DNA of 64,000 nucleotides from Rhipicephalus microplus (GCF_043290135.1 NC_134709.1:106844145-106908144), one strand, 5' to 3'; positions 44,131 through 56,301 are shown, counted from the stretch's first letter. Numbers and translations are program-made. The notes: generated by a model from the sequence alone, not told the origin.

Positions 44131-45880
44131 TAGTTTTAGCACACCAAGTATAAATGAATGTCCTTCATACGTCCTAAATGGCTCACCGAAAAAGTCGATT
44201 GGGAACAGTTTAGAAGGACACTTTTTCAATCTGGACTGAAACCTGAAATTGATATTGCCACCAAGTGTATTTCACAAACAAGTGAACAATCTGGCAAACG
44301 ACGTGTCCCTTAATAAAACAATGAGTGTTGAAAAGCGCTTAAACAAGCATAACAAAGCACGGAGATTGCTTTGACAATCACAGTCAGCCGAAAGTCTCAC
44401 AAATTTTAAGAACACAAAATCCCAGGGCAGGAGGACGCGCAAAAAGTCAAGAACCAATTGTTGGCAGAAATTTTTATCTAGCAGCACTTCCTACGCACAT
44501 GAGGGTAAGGTCTGGAACATGGTGAGAAGGGTGCAAAGAAAACAAGCATATTCGCTCTCTCTGGAGGATACACAAAGCGACAGCTTGGAAGACCAGGCAA
44601 ACCACCTAGAAGCACACTTAAAGGAAAATTCTAGCTGCTCACACCATTCTCAAGAGTTCCAAAGGTACAAGACAAGAGCCGAGAAGCAGACATTAGATAC
44701 CAAATGTACCGAAATACGAGGCGTACAACCAACTTTTCTTCCTAGCTGAAATACAGACATCTCTAAACTGCTGCAGCACTTCTTTCTGCTGCGGGATCTG
44801 ACCATGTAGGCTAGGAAATGTTGAAGAAACCACCCCTAGAAACGCGAAAATTTTACTTTTTATCTAAAGTTCCATCTGGTTTTCCGCTGACTTCCGTTCC
44901 CCTGGGAAATATGCCATTTTTATTCCCATTTTGAAAGAAGGAAAGGATCCATTCTGCGTTACGAGTTACAGGCCTATTGCAGTAACAAGCAGCTTACGAA
45001 AACTTTTCGATAAGATGATAAACCTCTGACTCGTAAACTTCCTTGAAACTGACAGCCTACTTGTTCCGTACCATTGCGAATTTCGAGAAGGTAGATTCCC
45101 CATTGACCACCTGGCACGTATCGAGGCACAGACGCAAGATGCTTACCTTCATAAGAAATTTTTCCTATCTGCCTTTTTCCATACGAAAAAAGTCTAGGAC
45201 AGCACATGGCGTTTTGGGAATTTCGAAGACCTCTCACACTTATGTGTCTGAAGTAACATGCTGAACATAATTCAAAGTTATTTGTCGAATCGCACTTTCT
45301 GTGTACGAGTAGGAAATGTCTTTTCTCAAACTTTCGTCCAGTAGACGACAGTGCCGCAAGGTGATGCCCTGGGCTGCACAATTTTTAATATAAAAATGAA
45401 TACCTTGCAAAGCTGTATTCTACAAAGCATGTTCTATTGCACATACATCGACGACATGCAGATAGGTAACAAATCATAAAACCACACAGTGTGCGAGTGG
45501 CAGGTTCAACTTATCTTGAACAAGGCAACAAAGTTGGCAGACGAGAATGGACTCACCTTTATTCCACACAAAAGTATATGCGTTTTATTCCAAAAGAACA
45601 GAGGTCGCATTCCTGATTCGGATATTAATCGCACGGCCAGATGGTATCAGTGAAATCTGAGCAAGAATTTTAGGGTATTATTTCAGAAAAGAAGCTAACT
45701 ATAATGCCTCACATGAAACATCAAAACAATAAGTGCCTGAAAGCAATTATCGTACTGAAGGTTCTATTGTGAACACCATAGAGCATTGATCCTAAAGGCC
45801 TCATAAAGCTTCATAAAAAGCTAATATGCATGCGTCTAGATTATGGGGCAATAAACTTTCAATCATGAGCAACAAGTGCC
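44131..45880 (+). pseudogene. LINE ORF2: linker and RT remnant
   Basis: A linker (MVRRVQRKQAYSLSLEDTQS, 44519), then RT blocks: ILKEGKDPFCVTSYRPIAV (about 44932), FLETDSLLVPYHCEFREGRF (about 45040), VPQGDALGCTIF (about 45352) and YCTYIDDMQIG (catalytic IDD, about 45436-45468). Frames shift repeatedly; it is clearly inactive. Confidence 0.72.
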
Positions 45881-46970
45881 CTGTAAGTGCTTGACCCTGT
45901 CCACCATTTGGGCACGCGCCCCATGGAAATCCTTTACGTCGAGTCAAATGAGTGGTCGCTTCATCTGCAAAGAACCTACATGTCCTTTGTCTATTTCCTA
46001 ATGGTGACCGCAGACAAAAAGCACCCCTCATACTTCACTAATAATAATTTGTTGAGCTCCACTCTGTTTTAAAACAGACCTTCGATGAGACAACCCCATT
46101 CAGTTCACCTGAAAGGTCTCGCTGAAGAATTTGGTGTGTCACGGGAACACAGCTTTTACAGCAGTAATATACACGGACTCCCTCGGTGTGGTAATCGCTC
46201 TGCAAACTCTTAATAAAAAGAAAAAAGCCTGTTCCCGTTTAACTTTACTCCATTTTATGCACACTCTACACGTTCAAACATGTATTTTGCTGGGTGCCAG
46301 GATACTGTTAGATACTAGGCAACGTGATGGCGGACCAGCTCGTTTCATCTATCCATGAACGCACTCCCTCTGCCCCCATATCTATACCGGCCCTCGACCT
46401 TAAACTGTCTTGCTAATGGAACGCCAGGTATTATTGGTATAGCAAGTGGGATAGACACACACAAAACAAACTACAAGTTATTTATCCACACTTTGGTGAT
46501 TGGTAGCCAGTATCAAAATCACGTCGTACACAGGTAACACTAACAAGGCTCAGGATAGGGCACACATACCTAACACACTCATACCTTTTGCCTGTTGGCA
46601 ATTCACTATTGTGTGAAAGATGAAGTGAAGCTCTAACAGAGCTACACCTTTTCATTCAGTGTGAGCAATGAGACACCCTAAGAAGACATCACCTTTCATT
46701 ACTCTACCGCAAACAGATACCAATTCAACCGGCGAGGTTCGTCGGTAGGGAACCACTTTTCACTCATAATTTTGTGTAGAGTGTTTCAGGAGATATCCAC
46801 ACTTTTCATGTATTATACCCAAGCATCGCATAGTGCGACCTTTCAAGAGGCTGCTGCTAAGAAGGCTACACTGAAAAGGACCTGCATCGCACTCCTTCGA
46901 AACAAGGGCGCAAATGAGGCGCTTCTACTAGTGTCAAATATCTTCACCGTGCTTTATTGTTAAAACCCTT
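45881..46970 (+). pseudogene. LINE ORF2: thumb, RNase H and C-terminus remnant
   Basis: LDPVHHLGTRPMEILYVESN and EWSLHLQRTYMSFVYF (thumb region), AVIYTDSLGVVIALQTL (RNase H Asp, about 46158), a degraded 'CE.C.E.LT..H..F.C' region near 46610-46665, and a C-terminus ending near 46963. Stops and shifts throughout. Confidence 0.7.
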
Positions 46971-47180
46971 CGCCACCTATTCTCACTATACATTTGACGT
47001 CCAAGTCATATTACTTCTGTGTTTTACCAGCCGTAGCGCGAGGAATTTTGAGGACCTCATACAGTCACAAACATGTTCATTGTTGAAATCTTGTCCTATG
47101 ACCAGGCGCTCTTCGGCCATCAAATGGCCCTTGCGCCAAAAAAACACCCCACATCATTACCATTACGTTAAGGTTGAAGA

Positions 47181-48090
47181 CTCCACTGGCTATCATCGCC
47201 ATATACTACAGGCACACCACACGGAAGTTGTGCAACAAGAAGTTCGTGACGTATGATTTCTAAGTTTCTTGTAAGGTGTACACTGTTACGATGATGAAGC
47301 CATACGATATTTCATCAGTGCAAGCGTAACCACAACACATCACAGCCAGTGACTTGAATTTGTCCGCATATAGTTGTAATGGCAGTGCGCATTACGATGG
47401 CCACTGTTTTGAAAGACAGGACAGGTTCAACAACATTGTCAAGAGTCCTGGATTTGATGGAGCAATTTTTGTTGTTGCATAAGAGTAAAAGGGGAGTCAG
47501 AGACATTTTGGATTGCCCTTTCATCAAACTGTAAATGCTTCAGTGAGCCTAGCCCTCTATTTATCAAGCTATCGGACACGTCTATATTTAGCAGAAGCTT
47601 GTATGTCTTATAAAAATAAATTGCATTACTATATTTAAAAGGCTTCAAGTTCGTTGACAATGAGGCAGTGGTGAATTGTAGTATAAAAACAGCTCGCTGC
47701 TAGTCAGCTGGGCAGTGCACTCACAGAATTTAGGGGGTACTGCAGGAGCAGTGGAACTGTGTTAATCTCCCCAGAGTTCTTTAACTCCGGGAGGGGGAGA
47801 AGTGGGGGAGAGTGGGAGTGGGGCGCTGGAACGTACTTTTTTGTTGAATTTAGATTAAAACAGAGTGTGAAGTCTCTGCTACTCAGGTGGCGTTCCTTGT
47901 CAATGCAGCTCTGGTGCTTATGAGGCTTGATTGTGAGCTGGCTCTCCGTCCTTGCGGACGGAGTAAAATTGAGCGCTTGCATGTTACTACAGACGCCGCG
48001 AAACAATATAACTGCCTCGTAATCATACGCCTTTGAGCGTAGACGCCTTAGTTGTGAGTCTAAAGCATCAAGTAATATGATAACTTTCAG
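47181..48090. other. unassigned DNA with G-rich tract
   Basis: No gene supported. A 131-codon minus frame at 47704-48099 has no recognisable domain. Confidence 0.45.
47789..47823 (+). other. G-quadruplex-capable tract
   Basis: Five runs of three or more G (GGG, GGGGG, GGGGG, GGG, GGGG) within 35 bases, separated by 1-6 bases. Confidence 0.7.
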
Positions 48091-48096
48091 GGATAA

Positions 48097-48165
48097 CATT
48101 GGGGTTTGAACTCGCCACCTACGTAAGACAAGGCGAGTACTCTATTACTATGCCACATTGTGTGA
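48097..48165 (-). repeat. tRNA-like sequence (second family)
   Basis: On the minus strand TGGCATAGTAAT (A box, 48144-48155) and GTTCAAACC (B box, 48103-48111) lie at tRNA-like spacing, with CTCGCC between. The acceptor and T stems do not pair, so this is a SINE head or tRNA relic and not a functional tRNA gene. Confidence 0.45.
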
Positions 48166-48689
48166 TTCGCATTGCCGTGTGAGAGAAAACTGGTTGAACG
48201 AAAACACGCCGTTCTGTTTCACGTGTCGTAGTTAGAGCACATACGCGATTTTCGTTTTTAATTGTCTCTTGCGTCTTCGTGACATGGTAACTAGTGGCTT
48301 CGACGCATTACATGCCACTAATGCCAAGACACCAAGTTTATTTCAGAATTCACAGCATAGAAAAAAATATACAAAAATTACCACGAACTTGGGACAGATG
48401 ATTTGCGGCCGAGTGCAATAGACGTTACTCGCTTTTTCAACTGGTTGACGTGCGCCGACGTTTTATATCGACCGTAATGCTCGATAAGTACGCGCATAGA
48501 TGACTGAATTAAAAGTACTTTCATGCGCATATGATGATATGCTATAATGCAGCGGCCATGTTGAAGTGTACTGATTTGCATCTCTGAACGGATAGCTGTA
48601 ACTACAGAGCCGATAGCAAAAACCAAATTGATTGAGCATGAAACTGTCTCATCGTGTTACTTTATGAACGCACACCGAATGACAAGCCT
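48166..48689. other. unassigned DNA
   Basis: No gene or repeat recognised. Confidence 0.4.
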
Positions 48690-48929
48690 GATTGATTGAT
48701 ATGTGGGGTTTAACGTCCCAAAACCACCATATGATTATGAGAGACGCCATAGTGGAGGGCTCCGGAAATTTCGACCACCTGGGGTTCTTTAACGTGCACC
48801 CAAATCTGAGTACACGGGCCTACACCATTTTCATCTCCATCGGAAATGCAGCCGCCACAGCCGGGATTTGATCCCGCGACCTGTGGGTCAGCAGCCGAGT
48901 ACCTTAGCCACTAGACCACCGTGGCGGGG
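48690..48929 (-). mobile_element. tRNA-derived SINE, copy 2
   Basis: Full-length copy on the minus strand with an ATCAATCA-type tail end at the low coordinate and the tRNA-like head near 48929. Imperfect target duplication: CGAATGACAAGCCT (48676-48689) and CGAATAACAAGCTT (48930-48943). Confidence 0.88.
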
Positions 48930-48943
48930 CGAATAACAAGCTT

Positions 48944-51279
48944 GCGTTTGCACGTATGAGTCAGTGAAGTGCCGACGAAAGTGTCCGGAGGCTGTCAGTG
49001 GTGGCACGTGTGCGCTGCGCCGCAGACTGGCAGCACGTCGCATCGATGCTCATCACTCCTTGTGCGCACATCGTAGCAAAGAAACAATGGATCATTCAAG
49101 TTACCCGAAGTCACCCGACTGTACTGTCATTCTTACTCCTCGCCATATCACACACAGAAGCGCCGATAGCATGTATGACGGACTCGGCCGGTAAGCTATA
49201 GGCGTACAAGCTCTGGGAGTTGTACGGGTCGCATTTACTTGTCCCGATCTCGGCGCAGGTGGCTCGAAAAGGTTGAAATTTGACTAATGTGCAAGCCCCT
49301 CATTATTGTAATAAAGTGCAGACGAGGTAAGCAAAACTATAGGGATTGGCAGAGATATGCTTTTGAGTTGTGGCTTGGCCGACCAGCGTAGTTTTTCTGG
49401 CCTACTCTCCGTGGCATGTAAAACTCTCAGGCCTGGGCACAAGTGGCTTCACCACCTCAAGCCGATATGACAAAATAGCAGCTCATAATTGAAAATGGCG
49501 TTGTTAACCGCGGGAGTTTTTTTGTTTTCTTTTGCATTCGCCCAAGCAGGCGTAGGTTTTTTTTGTCGCTCGTTTTAAATTGAAAGGTTGACGTGCCTAC
49601 AGAGTGCCTAATGATCACCAGATATTCACACATGCTTGAAGTATATTTGCTCTTCCAAACGAGTTGTACAATATGGCACCACCCGCACTAGAAGGGGGTT
49701 CGACATCATTATTATGAATACCGCTTGTTGTGTTAATTGGGCTCCGTATTGCGAGAGGTATATGTTCAGTGGTGTTGTTAGCTGTGTTGCGTACTATTAT
49801 AATGTGTATGCCAATGTCCGTCTTGCATATGTAACGTAAGCTTGAAGCAATATATGCAGCTCACTGCTATTACAAAATGTTCGACATAATTTTTAGGGGC
49901 GAAGCTCCATAAAGCGGCACCCGTTCGTCCCTCGTAGTAGAGCGTAACATGTCTTTCGCTTTGACCTGCAAGGTGGTGTCAGTGGGAGATTTCTCCTGTG
50001 CGTTGTTGAGCAATAAAAAATTCGCAGTGTGCGCGTTAACTAAAAACCGAATTCTCCTGTCTCTCATTCCCCATTAGCAGCCATTGGCATGTGCGTCGAG
50101 CACTATCTGAAAAGAAAGGGTTGCTACGTTACATTCGCTAGGCGTAACCTCCTTGGTTTTAGAAAGGGTTAGTGACCGTTAAGCCGCAGTGCCATGAATA
50201 CTGTGAACTGGTGTCTAACATGAGCTCGATGTGGTTAAAGGTCGGAAGTAGACACGAAGAGTAAGCCGTAAGGATGTGTGCTTGTGCCACCTCTCGTTTA
50301 GTCTCTGGAATGATCGCTGGATGGCGGTGCTTCTATATGCGGAATATCTGATGAAAAGATGCGAGATGGTGGTACTTGGAGTGTTGACTACATTAATGAA
50401 CGGACACACAGACAGTTGCAGGGATGGACGCACGGGTGGCTGCTCGGACGGATGGACGCATGAATGGACGCAGGGGCGGATGCATGGAAGAACGCAGGGA
50501 TGGACGCACGGATGGGCGTATGGACACACGAACAGACGCACGCATGGACGGACGGAAGCAAGAACAAATGGATGGTCGGATGCTTCGCCCCACTCTCCAT
50601 CATTCACCACGTGGATATGCTGCCATTTTTTGAGACGTTAGTCCTAGCGCAGCAGGAGTGATTATACTCTTGAACGGATGCACTCCTGGTTGATGCACTC
50701 TAGCCCTACCAGATTGTAAAACTCTGTGAGAGAGTAGCGCAACTTCCGCAGATGATGTATGAAGTCTATTTCAGAAGCGTAACTGTACTCTGGTGATGGA
50801 ACTTGTTTACTCTGCTTCATTCAGAGTACCAGCACTATGTCAAGAGAGTGTGCTTACTCTGTGCAGAAGAGAGTTCGCAGCACTTCTGAAAAGAGAGTGA
50901 AATATGGGATAAGCCTCTCCTCCCGCAAAGAGAGTTGCCAGCATTCTCTTGGGGCTGTGAGCGTAGTAGCGGCGTTGCCTCAGCTGCATAACTGCACACA
51001 GAAACGAATCTCTTATATCTCACAGATACATAAAACGACTAATGACCTGCCATTAAACAATTGTGACAGACTGAGACCACCGAGCTGAACAAGGTGACAA
51101 AACTTAGTGTGACTGGACCGTTCCCACACTGATGCCCACATAAATACTAAAAAGAGGCGGTGTAGCTTCTGCGCGTTTACACGCGAGCATTGCAAAACCT
51201 GTAATGTGTACCAGAGTTTAGAGAAAAAGATAAAATTACATATTGTGGCCCGCAAAATTATCAAAACGTCCCATACTCT
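48944..51279. other. unassigned DNA
   Basis: No host gene is supported. A segment at about 49893-50170 (GGGGCGAAGCTCC onward) looks like a dispersed tick repeat from memory, but no second copy is in the window. A minisatellite lies at 50395-50566. Confidence 0.4.
50395..50566. repeat. GATGGACGCA-type minisatellite
   Basis: Irregular tandem repeats of GGATGGACGCA-like units (8, 12 and 20 bp spacings). They leave several frames open on both strands by lack of stop codons; those frames are not genes. Confidence 0.85.
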
Positions 51280-52031
51280 AACTGTATCCACTTTTTCACG
51301 CAGCTCAGTATCTTGGCGCTGCCAGTACCGGTAGATGCGTACGGGGACGTTTTTACTGGTTAATGAAGAAGATGAACGAACAGCTTATGATACTGTTAGG
51401 GTGCTCGGCCTTCAAAGTATTCAGAAAAAAATACATGGCAATCCGCCATGCTGACAGAAATATATCGTCCGATCTTGAACGTAATTCCCAAATCATGACG
51501 AACTTTATTGAAAACTGAAATAAGAAATTCCTTACCAAATGGCTCGAACAAATTGAGCCACGTATCCATATAAAGAAATTCTAATCACTATGTGACCATT
51601 CTGCTTGTTACGTTTGTTTGCCCGGTATCACTGCTGCATGATGCCCCGCCGTGGTGGTCTAGTGGGTAAGGTACTCGGCTGCTGACCCGCAGGTCGCGGG
51701 TTCGAATCCCCCCGGCTGCGGCAGCTGCATTTCCGATGGAGGCGGAAATTTTGTAGGCCCGTGTGCTCAGAATTGGGTGCACGTTAAAGAACCCAGGGTA
51801 GTCAAAATTTCCGGAGCCCTCAACTACGGCGTCTGTCATAATCATATGGTGGTTTTGGAACGTTAAAACCCCACATACCTACTGCTGCATGATGTGCAAA
51901 AGTAAGTACTAAAGAGAATAGAAGAACGCTGTGGCTTTGCTGGTTATTGCAACGCGCTGAGGAGCGCAAGGTCACAAGCGGAAATGTATGACGGGCACGT
52001 TGAACTTATTTTCTTCTTTCTCTCTCCCTTT

Positions 52032-52035
<4 letters not shown>
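51280..52035 (+). repeat. dispersed repeat R2, copy 2 (with SINE)
   Basis: Homologous to 12915-13482, both ending in CT-rich then (TA)n sequence. It is interrupted by the SINE at 51644-51880. Confidence 0.82.
51644..51880 (+). mobile_element. tRNA-derived SINE, copy 3
   Basis: Inserted in repeat R2 with a perfect 14-bp duplication ACTGCTGCATGATG (51630-51643 and 51881-51894). The A box is near 51653 and the B box near 51697. The unoccupied counterpart is near 13310. Confidence 0.93.

Positions 52036-52077
<42 letters not shown>
52036..52077. repeat. (TA)n microsatellite
   Basis: TA tract directly beside the 3' LTR of gypsy B. Confidence 0.97.
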
Positions 52078-52081
<4 letters not shown>

Positions 52082-52216
52082 TCGTGTAACCTATTCATTA
52101 AATTATATACGATGGACCGTGCTCGGCAACCAAGATGGCGACAGTTCATCTATAGCCAGCAACAGACGTCGTCTTTCTCTTTCTTGCAGCACGGCTGTGC
52201 CAGCTGTTGTGTATCA
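52078..52216 (-). repeat. 3' LTR of gypsy B
   Basis: 139 bp, from TGATACACAACAGCTGG (high end) to GGTTACACGAAACA (low end); same length as the partner at 56165-56303. AATTTAATGAAT stands where the partner has AATAAAT. Confidence 0.88.
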
Positions 52217-52740
52217 TACCCCTCGGCGGCAGAAGCACCGTCTCGGTGCTTGAGCAACTGGGATGTGGTAAAAGGAGGGTAATAAGGCTTGAGTCGATCT
52301 ATGTGCATGATGTCACTCAAAGGTGACGATGATGACATTCGATCGGCGGGAACAATCTCGTATATAACGTCAGCCACCTGGCGAACGACGCGGTATGGTC
52401 CAGTGTAGCATGAGAGTAGTTTTTCAGAAAGACCTACATGCCGAGCGGGGGACCAGAGGAGGACAAGGGAACCCAGTGAAAAGTGCAGGTTTCGATGATG
52501 GGAATCGTAGAGCTGTCTTTGGTGCTCCAGCACGGCCTGCAGACGGCTGCGGGCGAGTTGGCGTGCGTGGTCGGCTCGCGCGATGGCTTCGCCGGCATAC
52601 TCTGTAACCAAGGGCAGCAAAGTGTCAAAAGGTAGGGTGGGTTCTCGGCCGTATAGAAGATAGAATGGCGAATAGCCGGCAGTGTCATGACGTGACAAAT
52701 TATATGCGAACGTCACAAATGAAAAATGAACGTCCCAGTC
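52217..52740 (-). pseudogene. pol: gypsy B integrase C-terminal region
   Basis: FVTFAYNLSRHDTAGYSPFY, then LLYGREPTLPFD, LHFSLGSLVLLWSP, LSCYTGPYRVVRQVADVIYE and MHIDRLKPY: the C-terminal core and GPF/Y-type module. It ends in GTGATGGGGC-like 3' sequence and a purine-rich CCGAGGGGTA before the LTR. It is out of frame with the piece upstream. Confidence 0.85.
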
Positions 52741-53045
52741 CTAATGGTCGGCCGCTACGTATTTAGAAAGCATGTCAGTCATGGTGTGGTTGAGGCGCTC
52801 CGTAAGACCATTCGCTTGCGGATGGTACGAAGTGGCAAACTTGTGCTTGGCAGAGCAAGAGCGCAGGATTTCATCAACAACATCAAATAGGAACGTCCGG
52901 CCCCAGTCAGTGAGAAGTTGGCGTGTAGCTCCGTGTACTAAAATATTATCATATACCAAAAAAGTCCACCACATCGCTTGCGCAACTCGTCGGAAGTGCT
53001 CGTGCGATAGCGTACCGTGTCGCTTAGTCAGTGGCGACAGCAATC
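52741..53045 (-). pseudogene. pol: gypsy B integrase catalytic end
   Basis: LTDWGRTFLFDVVDEILRSC (catalytic Asp, with Trp in place of the usual Arg) and YHPQANGLTERLNHT (catalytic Glu). A frameshift near 53045 separates it from the first catalytic Asp. Confidence 0.85.
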
Positions 53046-53434
53046 TATTTGTTGCCTGAGCTGGAGATAGGGAATGGGCCAAGCAGGTCGAGGCCAACTC
53101 GAAAGAAAGGTTCAATGGGAATGTCGATCGGCTGAAAGAATCCAGCTGGTAGGAAGAATGGCTTTTTTCGGCGCTGGCAGGGCTCACAAGCAGCGACGTA
53201 GCGTCGAACAAAACGGGCAAGACCAGGCCAAAAGAAACGACGGCGTACACGGTCGTATGTGCGAGAGACACCCAAGTGGCCCGCCAAAGGAGCGTCATGA
53301 AGTTGGTCGAGGACAGTGACACGAAGATGTGCTGGTATGTTGGGGAGCAAGTCCTGGCCATATGGATCGAGGTCACGGCGATACAGGATCCCGCATTTGA
53401 CCGGGAAAATTAGTAGAGATGCGTCGCGAGGCAT
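53046..53434 (-). pseudogene. pol: gypsy B integrase zinc domain
   Basis: LHDAPLAGHLGVSRTYDRVR then VAACEPCQRRK form an intact HHCC domain, and VGLDLLGPFP carries the first catalytic Asp. The frame stops near 53045. Confidence 0.88.
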
Positions 53435-54106
53435 TTACTCAAGCTTGTCAATGATGGTAAGCAGGGGAGCATGCCGGCGTTGTTCGTGGCCAAGGTTCAG
53501 TAGCTGCGTCACAGACAGATAATCTAGAAAGGTGTCAGTATGGGTAGCTTCTCCCACAGGGTAGCGTGATAAACAATCCGCATCTTGATGCGACCGCCCT
53601 TTTTTGTACGTTACGGTGAGCGTGTAAATTTGCAAATGTAGGTACCAATGAGTGAGGCGTCCTGTGGGATCCTTGAGTGAGGCCAGCCAGCAGAGCGTGT
53701 GGTGGTCGGTGACTACCCGGAATAGCCACCCGTATAAGTATGGGCGAAACTTTGCGACTGCCCACACAAGAGTAACACACTCACGCTCCGTGATTGAATA
53801 GTTTTGCTCGGCGGTAGATAGCAGTCGGCTTGCATATGCTATAACACGGTCATGTTCGCGTTGTTGTTGCAATAGCATTGCCCCTATGCCGTGCCCACTA
53901 ACGCCAGTGCGAACCTCGGTTGGAGCTGATGAAAGAAAATGAGCTAAAATCGGTGGTGTTGTAAGGAGCGTCGTGAGCTGGGAAAAAGATGAGTCTTGAT
54001 CAGCGCCCCGAAAAAACGGGGTGTCCTTCTTCAGGAGGTTTGTGAGTGGGCGTGCATTGATCGCAAAGTCCTTAACAAACCGTCGAAAGTAGGAGCACAA
54101 GCTCAC
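53435..54106 (-). pseudogene. pol: gypsy B RT connection and RNase H
   Basis: SLCSYFRRFVKDFAINARPL is the connection. RNase H reads TEVRTGVSGHGIGAMLLQQ: the first catalytic Asp is replaced by Gly. ITERECVTLVWAVAKFRPYL (Glu) and VTDHHTLCWL (Asp) remain. The frame is long (223 codons), but the domain cannot be catalytic as written. Confidence 0.9.
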
Positions 54107-54119
54107 AAAACTACGAAAG

Positions 54120-54739
54120 TCCTTTGCTTACTTCGGAACAGGAAAGTCCGTGATGGCAAGAATTTTCTTGGGATCCGGGCGGACTCCTGCGGCATCGATG
54201 AGATGGCCAAGTACGGTTATTTGACGACGAGGGAAGTGGCATTCAGAAGAGTTCAATTTAAGCCCGGCTCGACGAAAAACTTCAAGAATCGCTGGTAAAT
54301 GATCGATTTGGGAGTCGAATGTGGGCAAGAAAACGAGAACGTCGTCTGAATAACATAAGCAGGTTGACAATTTAAAGTCTTGGGACAATGAGTCCATCGT
54401 TCTTTCGAGTGTGGCCGGAGCAGTACAGTGTCCGAAGGGCATAACTTTGAAGTGATAAAGACCGTCAGGGGTGGCGAATGTGGTCTTCTCGTGGTCCGTC
54501 TCGTCTACAGCGATCTGCCAATAGCCAGATCGAAGGTCGATAGTGGAAAAGTACATAGCGCCATAGAGACAGTCTAAGGCATCGTCAATTCTAGGCAGCG
54601 GGTAAACATCTTTCATCGTAATTTTGTTGAGATGCTGATAATCTACACAAAAGCGCCATGTCCCATCCGTCTTTCTGATCAGGACGACAGGAGACGTCCA
54701 GGGGATACACGAGGGCTCGATTATATCTTTTGCAAGCAT
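54120..54739 (-). pseudogene. pol: gypsy B reverse transcriptase
   Basis: DGTWRFCVDYQHLNKI, FSTIDLRSGYWQIAVDE (Asp), FGHCTAPATLERTMDS (two substitutions in the usual FG.CNAPATF block) and CYSDDVLVF, where the usual YLDD or YVDD is YSDD. A stop near 54128 ends it. The substitutions suggest neutral decay. Confidence 0.9.
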
Positions 54740-54969
54740 CTTTTCGACTTCTGTTGTATGCCTGCACGCTCGGACGCGGAAACACGGTATGGACGGCGGT
54801 AATTGCGACTCGCGTCACCAGTATTGATCCGATGAGTAACGACACTCGTTCGGATTAAGGCCGTGCTGGCGAAGTCGAAAATGTCACTATAGGACTCCAG
54901 GACGTGACGGAGGGCTTCCGCTTGATCAGGAGTGAGGTGTCATGGTACCATGTGGTCAAAGTCGACGCC

Positions 54970-55600
54970 CTATGAACGTGATAAAGGTGGTTGATGGTCT
55001 GAGGTGCAGCAATGATTCACTCTGAAGGGCGCAAGAATTTGGGCAGTGAGGGCAAAATTTACAAAAAGAAGACATGTGCGGTTTTCAACAATTGTCAAAA
55101 TAGTGTGCGGAACAGCGACGCCATGCGTAAGCATCACGGCTTGAATTGGTGCCGCCATGTAATCACCGTCATGTAAAGGTGGCGTAGAGAAGAGGTAGAT
55201 ATGTGTAACATAGTTAGGTGGAAGGCGTGCGAAATCAATGCAGCAAAGACGGCTTTGAGGTGGGTTGGTCAGATCAGAAAGTAGAGGAATTTCAAGGTCA
55301 AGACAGCCGGCTGAACAATCTATAAGGGCCGAATGAGTGGTTACAAAATCCATACCTAGAATTACATCATGAGGGCAATTTTCTATAACGGTGAAAAGAA
55401 CAGCAGTGCTTCCATCGGCGATAGTCACACGGGCAGAGCTCATGCCAATAATGACGGCAGTTCCGCCGTCGGTGACTCGAATGGCTCAGTTTAAGGCGAA
55501 TTTGATAACTTTCTCTAGGCGGCGACGAAGAGCAGCACTCATTATGGACACATGCGCGCCAGTTTTGATCAACGCGCGCACAGGTACATTGTCTAAAGAA
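54970..55600 (-). pseudogene. pol: gypsy B protease and linker
   Basis: The active-site region near 55550-55585 reads VRALIKTGAHVSIM, so the catalytic Asp of the DTG triad is Lys. The second half (54970-55443) has CPHDVILGMDFVTTHSALID, the usual ILGMDFL flap end, then the linker TRC-type sequence. Frames shift between the two. Confidence 0.85.
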
Positions 55601-55694
55601 ACGTTCAACAGATTCCGGGTGGCCGCTAATGTTAAACGAACATTTTTCGCAGAGGTTGTCGTCTATGCAATTTCACCTCAAGAAGCTGCACTGC

Positions 55695-56164
55695 CTAGTT
55701 TTCCGGTCGGGGGCGCTGAAAATAGGTCAGAGAGGCAGGACGGCGTTGTGGGGGCGAACGAGATTGACGGTGAGCAGGGCATGGTGAGCGGGCGTAGCGA
55801 GATCTCGTCAGAGGTGTGGCAGAATCAGAGGATGTGGTCGGCATAGGGGAATCAAAATCAAATGCTGAGGACGACTGGTGGACAGAAGTGGCTAGGGTAG
55901 GAGGCCCAAAGTGTGCCGGTGGAGCCCAGCGAGTGCGGTAGGGGCGAGAAATATGACCGACACGTCGGTAGTTGAAGCATATATGCATGTCGTCCAGTGT
56001 ACGCCATTCGGACAAATTGCGCTGTCGACGACGTCGGTAGTCAACCCGGCTCGAGAGGCCAGTGGTGATGAGGCACTGGCAGTTGAAGTACCCGAAGAGT
56101 CCCCGGTGTTGCGACCGCTGCGCGTCGCCATCGAGGTACGGGAGGCGTCCACCTCCACCAATGA
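55695..56164 (-). pseudogene. gag: gypsy B gag remnant
   Basis: From the leader, TSMATRSGRNTGDSS is the Gag start. It joins directly to the nucleocapsid region EWRTLDDMHICFNYRRVGHI, so the capsid is deleted. The zinc knuckle has Tyr in place of the second and last Cys. An Arg/Ser/Pro-rich tail follows. Confidence 0.8.
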
Positions 56165-56301
56165 TGTTACGAGTAACTTATTTATTAAATTATATACGAT
56201 GTACCGCGCTCGGCAAACAAGATGGCGACAGTTCATCAACAACCAGCAACCGACATTGTCTTTCTCTTTCTTGCAGCACGGCTGTGCCAGCTGTTGTGTA
56301 T

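Larger units (their letters stand above)
42655..47180 (+). mobile_element. I-like tick LINE, nearly full length, heavily decayed
   Basis: ORF1, endonuclease, RT, RNase H, C-terminus and 3' UTR follow in order, all with many stops and frameshifts. Peptides match a common tick LINE I recall, with an RNase H domain. It begins next to the gypsy fragment. The 3' UTR (47000-47170) recurs at 36.8-37.0 kb. Confidence 0.75.

Noticed and set aside
47704..48099. 131-codon minus-strand frame
   Set aside because: It spans a G-rich low-complexity tract and has no recognisable domain.
50215..50641. Frames of 121 and 131 codons on both strands
   Set aside because: They run through a minisatellite that lacks stop codons in several phases; no domain or conservation is visible.
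51644..51730. tRNA gene
   Set aside because: A and B boxes belong to the repeated SINE head (five copies); the stems do not form a clean cloverleaf and each copy has a common non-tRNA body.
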